Of a DNA stretch of 64,000 nt, positions 38,901-47,011 are shown piece after piece. Below the pieces are notes generated by a model. The model made no database searches. It was given only the letters and a program-made list of their open reading frames with translations, and had not been told where the DNA came from. The position numbers were made by a program, and so were the translations under genes. The stretch spans positions 141,772 through 205,771 of the forward strand of contig JAPLFJ010000034.1 of assembly GCA_026390735.1 (NCBI GenBank), given 5' to 3'. This DNA comes from Ignavibacteriota bacterium (GTDB taxonomy: Bacteria > Bacteroidota > Ignavibacteria > Tepidaquicellales > Tepidaquicellaceae). Position 1 is the stretch's first letter; the number at the start of each line of letters is the position of its first letter.

Positions 38901-39517
38901 GAGACCTTTCTGCATATCTCGACTGGAGCGGTCTGCGCCCTTTAACCGAACTTGAATTTGAAAAATCCTGCCGCGGAAATTTGCCACCAGTCCGTAACGA
39001 ATATGCCTGGGGTAGTATTAATATTAAGCAAAGCACTGGTTTCACAAACTCCGGACTGATAAATGAAGTGAGTGTAAACGGTGGGAACTGCAATTACAGC
39101 CCAAACTGGACTTACTATGATGGACCAATAAGAGTTGGTGCATTCGCAACATCAAACTCTACACGCGAATCTTCAGGTGCCACATTTTACGGAATACTGG
39201 AAATGAGCGGAAACAATTTTGAACGGGTTATTAATGTAGGTTTTTCAGAAGGAACATGTTTTAACGGTACTCACGGTAACGGCACATTAAATTCAATTGG
39301 GAATTCTGATTGTAATACCTGGCCGGGTACATCGAACAATTGGCAGAATAACCTGGGTTCCGGAATGAGGGGCGGAACATTTTATCCTTATAATCGTCAG
39401 AGTCCTCCGTCTGATTTAGTTAATCTTTGGCAGGTATCCGACAGATATTTTGCTTGCTGGACGAGCAGCCAGCATTGGATGGATTATGGCGGCCGTGGGG
39501 TCAGAACTGCAAACTAA
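35942..39517 (+). CDS. Secreted tandem-repeat protein with sulfatase-modifying-factor (FGE-like) domain
   Basis: A 1,191-residue exported protein. The signal peptide is MVKTINSFMFIFLVVFAFSNVFA. Residues 24-58 start a beta domain (FGLSWDNSW) that seems to resume only at about 656 (NWDAAWVFAKFKV) and again near 750 (IWEHATLNQTGHTAPSGST). Between these pieces lie eight repeats of 58-75 residues (about 136-655) and a ninth (about 686-748), with consensus ITVSSTTGLRVGMPVSVTSG then GTGxFxPGTVVTEV, THFKVSAAPTTPLSGG. Residues 820-1191 form an FGE-sulfatase-type domain (IEMVYVPQGTYYLGSGG, RPLTELEFEKSCRG, ending GGRGVRTAN). It has no T9SS domain of its own; the next gene does. The FGE fold here is probably structural. 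The gene sits behind a sigma-54 promoter. Confidence 0.85.
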   Translation: MVKTINSFMFIFLVVFAFSNVFANNITVSGVSLSGNNTSGTPHFIMVNFGLSWDNSWKTISRSDYASAAGATSSNSIGYVSDVGAASVCTLPIGATSTYTSDAGATSPYYVSSAGVVSGIGTYTSSSNAMSYTDNPIIYVDNTAGLVPGMIVNVTSGTGEFAPGTYVLNVQSGYFEVSMNPIIPLSEATVTGTISDYISSPVSTSSKSNISVISVAGLVVGMPVTVTSGSGEFPPGTYVSYINTYQNTFDVSADPVSGLYDAVITAYNTIMTVPSTTRLIAGMHLTVTAGTGVFAEGTIVTGVFDATHFIISSVPVTPFSGTENVITGVQKYVSSPGATSSGNYIYVSNNAFLEAGMPVSVTSGTGSFPAGTIVTSVDGTNYFYVSAEPTIPLSNGAVITAFGNTITVSSNEWLEVDMPVSVTSGAGAFPPGTVVTEVMGNGTQFKVSAAPTSPLTGGATVVTAYGKTICVSSMTGLKVGMPVSVTSGIGAFPAGTKVIYIYWDNHHFIVDSLPSTPLTGGETVVTGSDDQITVGSTTGLNVGMRVAVTSGTGSFVPGTVVTEIIDGTHFKISDTPLTPLAGGTSVVTGYDGSAITVSSTSGLRLGMHLSVTSGTGIFAPGTVVTGVTDATHFTVSSAPTTALSNNAVVTGTDIKNWDAAWVFAKFKVRTNYVSSAGATGATGQTTITVSSTTGLRVGMPVKVTSGTGVLTDGTVVTEITDATHFKVSAAPTTALSGGASVVTGYTIWEHATLNQTGHTAPSGSTITPASDGMGAFIYRSADGSGTNTWTGAQLQWNYGTNNVPDAALIDIQVFAIEMVYVPQGTYYLGSGGSENGSFTDGSWVSGNTIPFQVSSESEITVSQSSGNLWCNTSNMYGGNYVSNIPAAFPKGYNAFYCMKTEIMQQQYVDFLNTLTYKQQYTRTTDANVGMYIYPNSSAGSYVFSANSYSNILYRNKIKISTSGVVTTTPAVYTSDYPYVACNWISYGDLSAYLDWSGLRPLTELEFEKSCRGNLPPVRNEYAWGSINIKQSTGFTNSGLINEVSVNGGNCNYSPNWTYYDGPIRVGAFATSNSTRESSGATFYGILEMSGNNFERVINVGFSEGTCFNGTHGNGTLNSIGNSDCNTWPGTSNNWQNNLGSGMRGGTFYPYNRQSPPSDLVNLWQVSDRYFACWTSSQHWMDYGGRGVRTAN
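36346..38180 (+). repeat. Nine-unit coding tandem repeat inside the 35942 gene
   Basis: Eight contiguous units of about 180-225 bp run to about 37905 and a ninth starts near 38000 after a 95-bp non-repeat segment. Peptides of the form YVSSAGAT occur at the borders of the inserted blocks. Sequence identity between units is high enough for recombination to change copy number. Confidence 0.85.
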
Positions 39518-39560
39518 CACAATTACGAATAAATTAAACTTAATAATAAGGAATACACAA

Positions 39561-40256
39561 ATGAATAAAATAATATTATACATAATCTTTATCCTGGCTC
39601 TTCCTGCAATGCTTTTTGCTCAGTACAACGGAGGAAACGGTGGAAGTGGTACTGTCGGTACAGTAAACAATTCTCCACTTCCAGTGAATCTTTCTTCTTT
39701 TACATCGAACGTCAATGGAAGAAATATTACACTTAATTGGGTTACAGCATCAGAAGTAAATAATGCAGGATTCGAAATCCAGAGGATAAAAAGTTCGGAT
39801 TCAAAAACCCAGAATTATGAAAAGGCTGGATTCATTCAGGGTAAAGGAACTGTAAACACTTCGACAAATTATTCATATACTGATAAGAAACTTGACTGCG
39901 GCAAATATCAGTACAGACTGAAACAGATTGACATTAACGGTAACTTTGATTTCTACAACCTAAATGGCGAAGTAGAAATTGGATTGCCAACAAAATATGA
40001 CATCAGCCAGAATTATCCGAATCCTTTTAATCCAACAACTAAAATTGACTTCCAGCTTCCGATAGACGGGAAAGTGTCGCTGAAGATTTATGATATAACA
40101 GGAAGAGAGATGGCAACGCTTATGAACAATGAGTTTAAGAAAGCGGATTATTATACGGTGATGTTTAACGGAAGTAATCTTTCGAGCGGTATATATTTCT
40201 ATAGGATAATTGCAGACAAGTTTGTGGTGACAAAGAAAATGGTTCTTTTGAAATAA
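39561..40256 (+). CDS. Small T9SS cargo protein with fibronectin-like domain
   Basis: A 231-residue secreted protein. ATG 39561, preceded by AAGGAA, gives MNKIILYIIFILALPAMLFAQ, a clear signal peptide; an upstream in-frame start overlapping the previous gene is not needed. A Gly/Asn-rich stretch leads to a beta domain common in T9SS proteins (LPVNLSSFTSNVNGRNITLNW, FEIQRIKS, YRLKQIDINGNF). The C-terminal sorting domain has NYPNPFNPTTKIDF and ends KKMVLLK. It lies 43 bp after the repeat-protein gene and is probably cotranscribed from the sigma-54 promoter, so the two products may work together at the cell surface. Confidence 0.9.
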   Translation: MNKIILYIIFILALPAMLFAQYNGGNGGSGTVGTVNNSPLPVNLSSFTSNVNGRNITLNWVTASEVNNAGFEIQRIKSSDSKTQNYEKAGFIQGKGTVNTSTNYSYTDKKLDCGKYQYRLKQIDINGNFDFYNLNGEVEIGLPTKYDISQNYPNPFNPTTKIDFQLPIDGKVSLKIYDITGREMATLMNNEFKKADYYTVMFNGSNLSSGIYFYRIIADKFVVTKKMVLLK

Positions 40257-40277
40257 GGTCACCAAAAGTCTTTTCCC

Positions 40278-40315
40278 AAAGCTGCATCAGGTTATCCCGG
40301 TGCAGCTTTTTTGCT
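40278..40315 (+). terminator. Terminator, copy 2 of a duplicated hairpin
   Basis: The 38 bases are identical to those beginning at 35221, with stem AAAGCTGCA/TGCAGCTTT and T-run. It ends the 35942-40256 unit. Confidence 0.9.
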
Positions 40316-40334
40316 TAAATCTGTTTTTACAAAA

Positions 40335-43300
40335 TTATTTCAGTAGAACCATTCTCTTTGTCTGTGTATACTTCTCCGTCTGTATTGCGTAGAAATATAT
40401 TCCGCTCGCAAACCTGCTGCCGTTAAACGATGTCTGGTGTATCCCTGCATCGAGACGCTTATTATCTATTAATGTCTCAACAAGTTGTCCGAGTACATTG
40501 TAAACTTTCATAGTAACAAATGATTTCTCGGGTAATGCAAACCTTATGTTCGTTTCCGGATTAAACGGATTCGGATAGTTCTGCATCATATCAAATTTAT
40601 CAGGTACTTCACTCGATATTTCTATCACAGGCACTACGGGCGATGTAGTGGAGAATTCGTAAATCACACCCGGTCTCGTAACCGTATAAGGATAAAACAT
40701 CAGCGAATCACCTTCTGCAAAGTTTGCCGTTGAACTTAACAGCCTTGGCGCCCATACGTACATAATATCGAACTGTGACTGCTGCGTGAATAGATTCCTG
40801 TTCTTGTATGGCGTAACTATTGAAGTATCATAGTTTGAATTGAATATATACAACAACAACTTTCGCCCAAGTGAATCTGCCCCAGGTGCCCATTGCCCGG
40901 TTGAAGGCTGAACGTCGTTCGATTCCACGAATGCACAGTTAAGTTGTCTTGGCGATGAACTCGAATCAAGATAATCTGCATCGTATACTTTAAACGGAAC
41001 CTGTGTCATTCCCTGATAAATATAAAAATTATCACTGAACGCAGATGAATCCAGATACCTGTATGCGTACTGCTTATTTGTATTAGAGTAAACTATCTTA
41101 ACCTTTCTTAAGACTTCGGGCAATATTGCAGACCTTAAGTTTGTGAAAGTACCTGCACTTGGATATGAAACCGACATTGATAATGACTGCCATGGACGTC
41201 CAGCATTCCACAAGTATCTGCTTCCAGTTACATAATTATTATAAGGCAGATATTCCCACCCTTTCTGTCTTGTCTGTATTGAATCCGCACGAAGTATCGG
41301 GTCTTTTATAATTCCAAAATTTCCAATAAAATTCGGCACGACACCGCCGAACCTTATATTATCAACTCTGAACAGTATTCCGTCGAATATGCGGGATGAA
41401 TCGTGAGATGAAGTATTAATTGATAATGCCTTCAGACCTGTCTTTAACGTTGAGAAAGAGACTCCGTTGTTTGTTGATTTCAGAATACTGTATGCTGTAT
41501 CGGGAGAATTAAAGACTACTCTGTACTTTGCTTCCTGAACGTACTGCTGCCCGACTACCACAGGAGTTACTCCAAGGTCAACCCGGTTATTCCTTATCGT
41601 ATCTCCGTTGTGCAAAGTAAAAGTAATATTGTTAGAATAAGGCTGAGGCTGAGCATTGAACAAAGCCGTACCTAAAGTAGTCCTTATTACCTTAAACCCT
41701 TTCCTGATGTGAGTGGATTTGCTTACTGCATAAGCACCCACAATGTATTTGTATGTTTGCCCGTACTGTATAGTGGAAACCCCTCCGTAGTTTTCGGGGA
41801 AGAGTGTACTCGTCATCTGTACTAATCTGCTGATGCCTGTGTTTGGAAAGTCAGAGGGCATACCAAGTCCGTAAGGCGGAACTATTGGCATCGGCGAATA
41901 CAGTTCGTTGCCGCCAATAATAACTCCTGTCGGTAATGTATCAACAACTACGCCAATACTGTTTCTCTTATCGAATATCTTTACGAGTTTAATCTGATTC
42001 GGGTCTATTGTCGTAGGTCTGCTGAAATCAGGCAGACTGTATAACGGCAGGTTTTTATTCACTTCGTAAATCTCGTACCCTTCAAACTCGTAAATGTTTG
42101 AATCACTTTTCTGATAAAATATTGTATCCCAGTACCTGTAAGACTCGGCTGCATCATTCCAGTAAATATTTAATCCGCAGGTTGACGGAGTTAGCGGAGT
42201 AACGCTTTGATAAACGTATGGTACAGGCGGTCTTGGAACTGCATCAAAACCTGAATCGTAAATCAGCTGTGCTGTAACGCTTAATGCCTTTAACTTTGTA
42301 ACTGAGTTAAGATTACTTGAACCTCTTGCTATTAACTGAGCTACTATGATAGTCTGAGTATCGTTTGGTGAGACTTTGAAATCAATTCTTCCTGAACCCA
42401 TAATAAATCTCCTGTCATTACCGGGATCAGTAGGAATAATTGTTCCTGATGTATCTCCATTACAGTTATACATTGAGCCCTTACTTTCAGTCCAACCTGT
42501 TTGTGTTTCAGGGTCACCATAGTAACAGAATTTGGTTCTCTTTGGAGGAGTCTTTGTTACATCCATATATGGTGTTCTGTCTTTTTTCAATCCCTGAAGC
42601 ATATTGTAAGCAGGAATTGGTTCACCGTTGGGGTCTGATTCGCATGGTGGTGGAGCTGCACCAGTACCTATAAAAAACGTAAAAGAAGTTAAACCTAATG
42701 TATCATTCTGACCACCTGCATTCTTCTTTATTGCTCCCCTGAAAAAATCAAGTCCCACAGCAGGTGGAGCCGCTCCATAAGTTGGAGGTGAACCTGTCCC
42801 ATCCATATTATCAGAATTGTAACAATAACCTAAATTTAAAGTAGTATCACAACCAATATAATCATCAACTGCATCTCCTAAATCAGGGTCTGTAACAACA
42901 CCCATAAAAGTTGAATCCCACGTACTGCTTCCTTTATTTATTATACGCCATTTTATAAACTGTACATTCTCAAGTCCTGGCGAATTGTATGCCCACGAAG
43001 TCCATGCAATTTCAGCTTTCAAAAGTGGATTCGTTATTCCTCCCCCAAATCCTTCCCCTGGTGAATGACTGCTAATATCAGCATCTGTCATCAATTCAAA
43101 TATTGTCTGAGCAGCATCTTTCACACCCGGCATATCAATACCCTGGTCATATATACCATTGTTATTCCTGTCCACATAAGGAGCTCCGTAAGGAACCATC
43201 TTATACCAGTTCGCATAATCAGGATTGCTTTGAGCATTGTCACCAATCTTAACCGTGTACATTTTAAAATCTGCATCTGTATAAAAAGAACCGTTTAAAA

Positions 43301-43637
43301 CTCTACCTGGAGAATATTCGCCTTTATACGATGCCATCACCTGAGCATACTGTCCGTTAATCCCACAGCCTATACACAATCCCGCCGTAAACATAGCAGT
43401 CCTGCCAGAACCCTTCGGCCATTCCATACCAGAAGTGTTTCCACTTGTAGTATTCTGGTCGAATATTCCCGTGCTCTGAAAGTACGCGGCAATATCATTC
43501 GCATTAAGGATAACTCTTTGGATTATTAATGAACTTGGTTTGTATTGTTCAGCAGTAACTATTTTTACATACCTTTGCGGGTATGCGGTTTGTATTAGGA
43601 GTGCTGACAATAGCAGACAGAAACTTATGCTTTTCAT
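40335..43637 (-). CDS. Large T9SS cargo protein of unknown function
   Basis: A 1,100-residue exported protein with signal peptide MKSISFCLLLSALLIQTAYPQ. No enzyme motif is recognised. The N-terminal half contains DRNNNGIYDQGID and VVTDPDLGDAVDDYIGCDTTLNLGYCYNSDNMDG, a pattern that recurs among large secreted proteins of Ignavibacteria; the acidic stretches could bind calcium. The last 85 residues are a T9SS type A sorting domain (NYPNPFNPETNIRFALPEK, ending KRMVLLK). It is monocistronic, convergent with the 39561 gene. It is most likely a surface or extracellular structural or binding protein. Confidence 0.85.
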   Translation of the reverse strand: MKSISFCLLLSALLIQTAYPQRYVKIVTAEQYKPSSLIIQRVILNANDIAAYFQSTGIFDQNTTSGNTSGMEWPKGSGRTAMFTAGLCIGCGINGQYAQVMASYKGEYSPGRVLNGSFYTDADFKMYTVKIGDNAQSNPDYANWYKMVPYGAPYVDRNNNGIYDQGIDMPGVKDAAQTIFELMTDADISSHSPGEGFGGGITNPLLKAEIAWTSWAYNSPGLENVQFIKWRIINKGSSTWDSTFMGVVTDPDLGDAVDDYIGCDTTLNLGYCYNSDNMDGTGSPPTYGAAPPAVGLDFFRGAIKKNAGGQNDTLGLTSFTFFIGTGAAPPPCESDPNGEPIPAYNMLQGLKKDRTPYMDVTKTPPKRTKFCYYGDPETQTGWTESKGSMYNCNGDTSGTIIPTDPGNDRRFIMGSGRIDFKVSPNDTQTIIVAQLIARGSSNLNSVTKLKALSVTAQLIYDSGFDAVPRPPVPYVYQSVTPLTPSTCGLNIYWNDAAESYRYWDTIFYQKSDSNIYEFEGYEIYEVNKNLPLYSLPDFSRPTTIDPNQIKLVKIFDKRNSIGVVVDTLPTGVIIGGNELYSPMPIVPPYGLGMPSDFPNTGISRLVQMTSTLFPENYGGVSTIQYGQTYKYIVGAYAVSKSTHIRKGFKVIRTTLGTALFNAQPQPYSNNITFTLHNGDTIRNNRVDLGVTPVVVGQQYVQEAKYRVVFNSPDTAYSILKSTNNGVSFSTLKTGLKALSINTSSHDSSRIFDGILFRVDNIRFGGVVPNFIGNFGIIKDPILRADSIQTRQKGWEYLPYNNYVTGSRYLWNAGRPWQSLSMSVSYPSAGTFTNLRSAILPEVLRKVKIVYSNTNKQYAYRYLDSSAFSDNFYIYQGMTQVPFKVYDADYLDSSSSPRQLNCAFVESNDVQPSTGQWAPGADSLGRKLLLYIFNSNYDTSIVTPYKNRNLFTQQSQFDIMYVWAPRLLSSTANFAEGDSLMFYPYTVTRPGVIYEFSTTSPVVPVIEISSEVPDKFDMMQNYPNPFNPETNIRFALPEKSFVTMKVYNVLGQLVETLIDNKRLDAGIHQTSFNGSRFASGIYFYAIQTEKYTQTKRMVLLK

Positions 43638-43799
43638 AAAGTGTATAATTTAGTTTTTAAATAAATTTTACACAAGATTAGTATCTTCAGTTCGGGGAAT
43701 AGAATATATTTATCAGACTAATCTCACAATGAAATTTCAATATATTCTTTTTAATAAACAAGTAATTTTTTCATCGCAATTCTTCAGGTATAATAAAAA

Positions 43800-43818
43800 A
43801 CGGCCTCTTTGAGGCCGT
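43800..43818 (-). terminator. Rho-independent terminator after the transketolase gene
   Basis: The stem ACGGCCTC/GAGGCCGT with a TTT loop has a T-run on the minus strand. It lies 28 bp beyond the stop. Confidence 0.88.
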
Positions 43819-43845
43819 CCTTATATATGTAAATCCTTGTATTAT

Positions 43846-44709
43846 CTAAACAAAATCACCGAACTTTGTCGGAGCTAATTCCGTCAGTGCAATCTTTCCC
43901 TGTTCTTCGTTAGGCGGCATTCCGTGCCATCTGTAGTCGTCTTCCATAAACGAAACTCCGCGTCCCATCTTTGTATTTGCAATAATCACTATCGGCTTTC
44001 CCTTAAAGTTCTTTGCCTTATTCACAGTGTCGAGTATATTCTGCATATTGTGTCCGTCCATTTCCATCACTTCCCAGTTGAATGCTCTGAACTTGTCTGC
44101 CATTGGGTCAAGGTTCATTACTTTCTGAACTCTGTTGTCAATCTGGCAGTCGTTCTTGTCAACTATCATTATCAGGTTATCTGTCTTGTGATGTGCCGCC
44201 GTCATTACTGCTTCCCAGATTTGTCCTTCCTGTAGTTCACCGTCACCGTTTATACAGATTACTTTATTCGGTTTCTTATCAAGTCTCAATCCGAGTGCTG
44301 TTCCTACTGCAATCGATAATCCCTGTCCGAGCGAACCCGATGCGAGTTCAACTCCCGGTACTCCGTGTGTCTTGAACGGTGCAGGATGTCCCTGAAGTCT
44401 TCCGTTTACTTTTCTTAATGTCTTAAGTTCTTCAATAGGAATGTATCCTCTGCGTGCAAGTGTTGCATACCATACGGGTGCAATATGACCTATCGATAAA
44501 TATACGTAGTCCCTGTCGTCTGCATAAGGATTCTCATTGTCAACATTCAGAAGATTAAAATAAAGTGCTGTAAATATATCGGCAGTTCCAAGCGGACCGC
44601 CCGAATGCCCTGTCTTTGCTATTAAAAGCATATTAATTATATCACGTCTTATCTGACGAGCCATTTCATTAAGTTCTTCTATCGTACCTAACTGTGGATT
44701 TTTACTCAT
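43846..44709 (-). CDS. Transketolase, N-terminal (thiamine-binding) subunit
   Basis: N-terminal half of a split transketolase, which moves two-carbon units between sugar phosphates in the pentose phosphate pathway. Thiamine-diphosphate residues are intact: GHSGGPLGTADIFTALYF (residues 35-52), SIGHIAPVWYATLARRG, ASGSLGQGLSIAVG and the motif GDGELQEGQIWEA...NDCQID. Length (287) is the usual size of the N subunit. The matching C-terminal subunit gene, normally directly downstream, is not here: a terminator and an unrelated T9SS gene follow. The partner must lie elsewhere. Confidence 0.93.
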   Translation of the reverse strand: MSKNPQLGTIEELNEMARQIRRDIINMLLIAKTGHSGGPLGTADIFTALYFNLLNVDNENPYADDRDYVYLSIGHIAPVWYATLARRGYIPIEELKTLRKVNGRLQGHPAPFKTHGVPGVELASGSLGQGLSIAVGTALGLRLDKKPNKVICINGDGELQEGQIWEAVMTAAHHKTDNLIMIVDKNDCQIDNRVQKVMNLDPMADKFRAFNWEVMEMDGHNMQNILDTVNKAKNFKGKPIVIIANTKMGRGVSFMEDDYRWHGMPPNEEQGKIALTELAPTKFGDFV

Positions 44710-44830
44710 TATTAAAGTTTATTTTTGGTTTTCAATTATTATATGTTAAAACAATTATTCAGTATATAAATTCAATTACTTATTCACTTTATTACTCTGG
44801 CACAGGTCCGCCGTCTTGTTGGGCGGATTA

Positions 44831-44870
44831 CTTTGTCACTTTGTTACTTTGTCACTTTGTCACTTTGTCC
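44831..44870. repeat. 8-bp tandem repeat overlapping the plsY stop
   Basis: Five octamers, CTTTGTCA or variants, in which the reverse-strand TGA of one unit is the plsY stop (44852-44854). Confidence 0.85.
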
Positions 44871-45487
44871 CCGCTCTTCCTAACCATCTCCATAAACGGC
44901 CCTATATGCTTCAGCAATATCACAAGGCTTATCACGGATACCATTGCAAACATTACTTCAAACCCGTTGCTCACAGCAGCGTCATACTTTTCGAGTAATG
45001 GTTTTGCTAAATAATACACGAGAGGCAGTAGAAGTGTCGCTACGATGTTCCCGAAATGTACTTTTCTGTAAACTGCAAATGATAAAAGGAATAAAAGACA
45101 CCATATCAGTAATACAAAGGGTTCTACTGCTACGAAAAGCCCCGCTGCCGTTGCGAGTCCCCTTCCGCCTTTGAACTTAAGCCACACAGAAAAGTTATGC
45201 CCGATAATTAAAAGTGTAAAAGGTATGAGTAAAGTTTCAAACGGGAAACCACCTGCTTTAAGGAAGATGAATGAAGGTATAAACCCTTTAAGAAAATCCA
45301 GCACAAGAACCGATATTCCCGTCCACTTGGATTTTGTTACTTCGTAAGAGTTCAGTGCCCCGACATTACCAGAACCTTCTTTGGTAATATCCTTACCAGT
45401 GCTCCTTAGAATCACTAAATAAGCAGTGGGTATTGAACCTATAAGGTAAAATAATATGCAGAGTAAAACGTATTCTGTTATTGTCAT
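44852..45487 (-). CDS. plsY: Acyl-phosphate--glycerol-3-phosphate acyltransferase
   Basis: Inner-membrane enzyme that acylates glycerol-3-phosphate with acyl-phosphate, the first step of phospholipid synthesis in most bacteria. Several membrane helices and the three PlsY loops are visible: GSIPTAYL, GSGNVGALNSYEV and the later GHNFSVWLKFKGGRGLATAAG. Length (211) is normal. The final residues DKVTK and the stop codon come from an 8-bp tandem repeat (44831-44870), so the extreme C-terminus is probably not conserved. It starts 4 bp from the end of the DUF1460 gene and may be cotranscribed with it. Confidence 0.95.
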   Translation of the reverse strand: MTITEYVLLCILFYLIGSIPTAYLVILRSTGKDITKEGSGNVGALNSYEVTKSKWTGISVLVLDFLKGFIPSFIFLKAGGFPFETLLIPFTLLIIGHNFSVWLKFKGGRGLATAAGLFVAVEPFVLLIWCLLFLLSFAVYRKVHFGNIVATLLLPLVYYLAKPLLEKYDAAVSNGFEVMFAMVSVISLVILLKHIGPFMEMVRKSGDKVTK

Positions 45488-45491
45488 ATTA

Positions 45492-46364
45492 TTATATTGG
45501 TCTCGCTACTATAATACCTGTCTGGACTTTATTGCCCTTAAGATATTCTTTAAGCTCTTCTTTTGAAATAATAATTTCGCGCTTTGTTATAGAAGCGTGC
45601 ATAAAATGTGTCTTGCCGTTTTTCTTTAGTATAAAACCTGTATGGGTTACGTCAAGCCCGACAATGTTTGTAGTAGTTGCAATGATGTCGCCTGATTCAA
45701 GTTTATCGTAATACTCGTCAACTTCACCCTTTTTAATGTAATATAACCTTCTCTTGTTCATATTCTTTTCGATTGCTTTAATCTCTTCCACATAATCATC
45801 GTTGACTGAAAATTGTTTGTAAGAATCTGTATGTGTCGACATAAAATTAATTTTCTTGGTGTAAAGTTCTCCGCCGATATCCTGAGTAATATCTTTTAAA
45901 TATCCCTTTTCCTGATTGTTGTAAATCCAGTCCGTGTAGTAGTGAAGCCTTGAAGGATATCCGTTTATCTCTCCGTTGCGGTACCTTATGTTCTGAAGTT
46001 CTGCTTTGTAACTCGCAAAATCCACTGTCCCTTTTTTAATGATTGTTGATATCGCAAGAACATTTTCCACATAAGTTACGCAGTCAAGCCCCGTAATCTT
46101 TATAACCAGTTTCTCTTCGTTCACATTTTTATCAAGTGTTCCAGCCACGTATTCCACACCCTGAAAACTTTTCCCGACAGTCTCTATTATCTCTCCAATA
46201 TCCATTTTACCGAGAGATTCATCAAAACTCTTCAGTTTTTTCTTCACTGCCTTTATCTCTGCTTCATCATCTGCGAACGTATTAACACTCACAAACAGCA
46301 TAGCCATAGTGAGTATCAGAACACTGTATAATTTCGTATAGTTCATAATTTTTGTTCTTATCAT
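45492..46364 (-). CDS. DUF1460 family secreted amidase-like protein
   Basis: Exported protein of the DUF1460 family (N-acetylmuramoyl-L-alanine amidase-like, NlpC/P60-type fold), thought to act on cell-wall fragments. A signal peptide lies at residues 8-32 (KLYSVLILTMAMLFVSVNTFA). The likely catalytic Cys is in ITGLDCVTYVENVLA, and His residues lie in GLDVTHTGFILKKNG and HFMHAS. Length is 290. ATG 46346 (MNYTKLYSV) is an alternative start six codons in. A GNAT gene is divergent with only 45 bp between them, so the two promoters are packed together. Confidence 0.88.
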   Translation of the reverse strand: MIRTKIMNYTKLYSVLILTMAMLFVSVNTFADDEAEIKAVKKKLKSFDESLGKMDIGEIIETVGKSFQGVEYVAGTLDKNVNEEKLVIKITGLDCVTYVENVLAISTIIKKGTVDFASYKAELQNIRYRNGEINGYPSRLHYYTDWIYNNQEKGYLKDITQDIGGELYTKKINFMSTHTDSYKQFSVNDDYVEEIKAIEKNMNKRRLYYIKKGEVDEYYDKLESGDIIATTTNIVGLDVTHTGFILKKNGKTHFMHASITKREIIISKEELKEYLKGNKVQTGIIVARPI

Positions 46365-46409
46365 AATCTTATATTTTATGTAATTTAAGTACTAACAAAT
46401 TAAACTGAA

Positions 46410-46862
46410 ATGGATTTAAAGATACGGAAAGCAAAAAAATCTGACGCAGAAGGAATCATAAACCTCATCGTAGAACTCGCAATATTCGAGAAACTCGTTC
46501 CGCCCGACAGGAATGCGCAGAGCCGTTTAGTGAAACACGCATTCTCGGACAAGCCGATGTTTGAAATCCTGATTGCTCTCGACGACAAAACTCCAATCGG
46601 ATATGCATTCTACTTTTTCACTTACTCCACTTTCCTCGCAAAGCAGACTATGTTCCTCGAGGATATTTTCGTGAGTGACAGGTACCGCAGCGGCGGTGTG
46701 GGAAAAAAACTTTTCGACGAACTCCTGAAGATTGCAAAGAGTAAGAAATGCGGACGACTGGACTTCACATGCCTCAACTGGAATAAACGTGCAATGAAAT
46801 TCTATGACCGCCTCGGTGCCAAAGCCATGAAAGAATGGGTGTACTACAGGATGACACTTTAA
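46410..46862 (+). CDS. GNAT family N-acetyltransferase (spermidine/spermine acetyltransferase-like)
   Basis: Small acetyl-CoA-dependent acyltransferase. The protein (150 residues) begins MDLKIRKAKKSDAEGIINLI and shows the GNAT motif A region LEDIFVSDRYRSGGVGKKLFDELLKIAKSKKCGRLDF, followed by NWNKRAMKFYDRLGA. The pattern FLEDIFV...YRSGGVGKKL resembles diamine acetyltransferases (SSAT/PaiA-like), so polyamines are possible substrates; this is inference. It is single, divergent from the DUF1460 gene. Confidence 0.92.
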   Translation: MDLKIRKAKKSDAEGIINLIVELAIFEKLVPPDRNAQSRLVKHAFSDKPMFEILIALDDKTPIGYAFYFFTYSTFLAKQTMFLEDIFVSDRYRSGGVGKKLFDELLKIAKSKKCGRLDFTCLNWNKRAMKFYDRLGAKAMKEWVYYRMTL

Positions 46863-47011
46863 ATATTTCTGATTCTTAATTGTTCTCCTTTTTCTCCTTC
46901 CCTAGCAGAGCTTGTGAAGGCATTTCAACAATTAATAATTCCAATTTGTATTTGAGAAATTTCCTTTGTGCTATCCCAAGTAAGAGTTTGGGACGGAGAG
47001 AAAAAGGAGTA

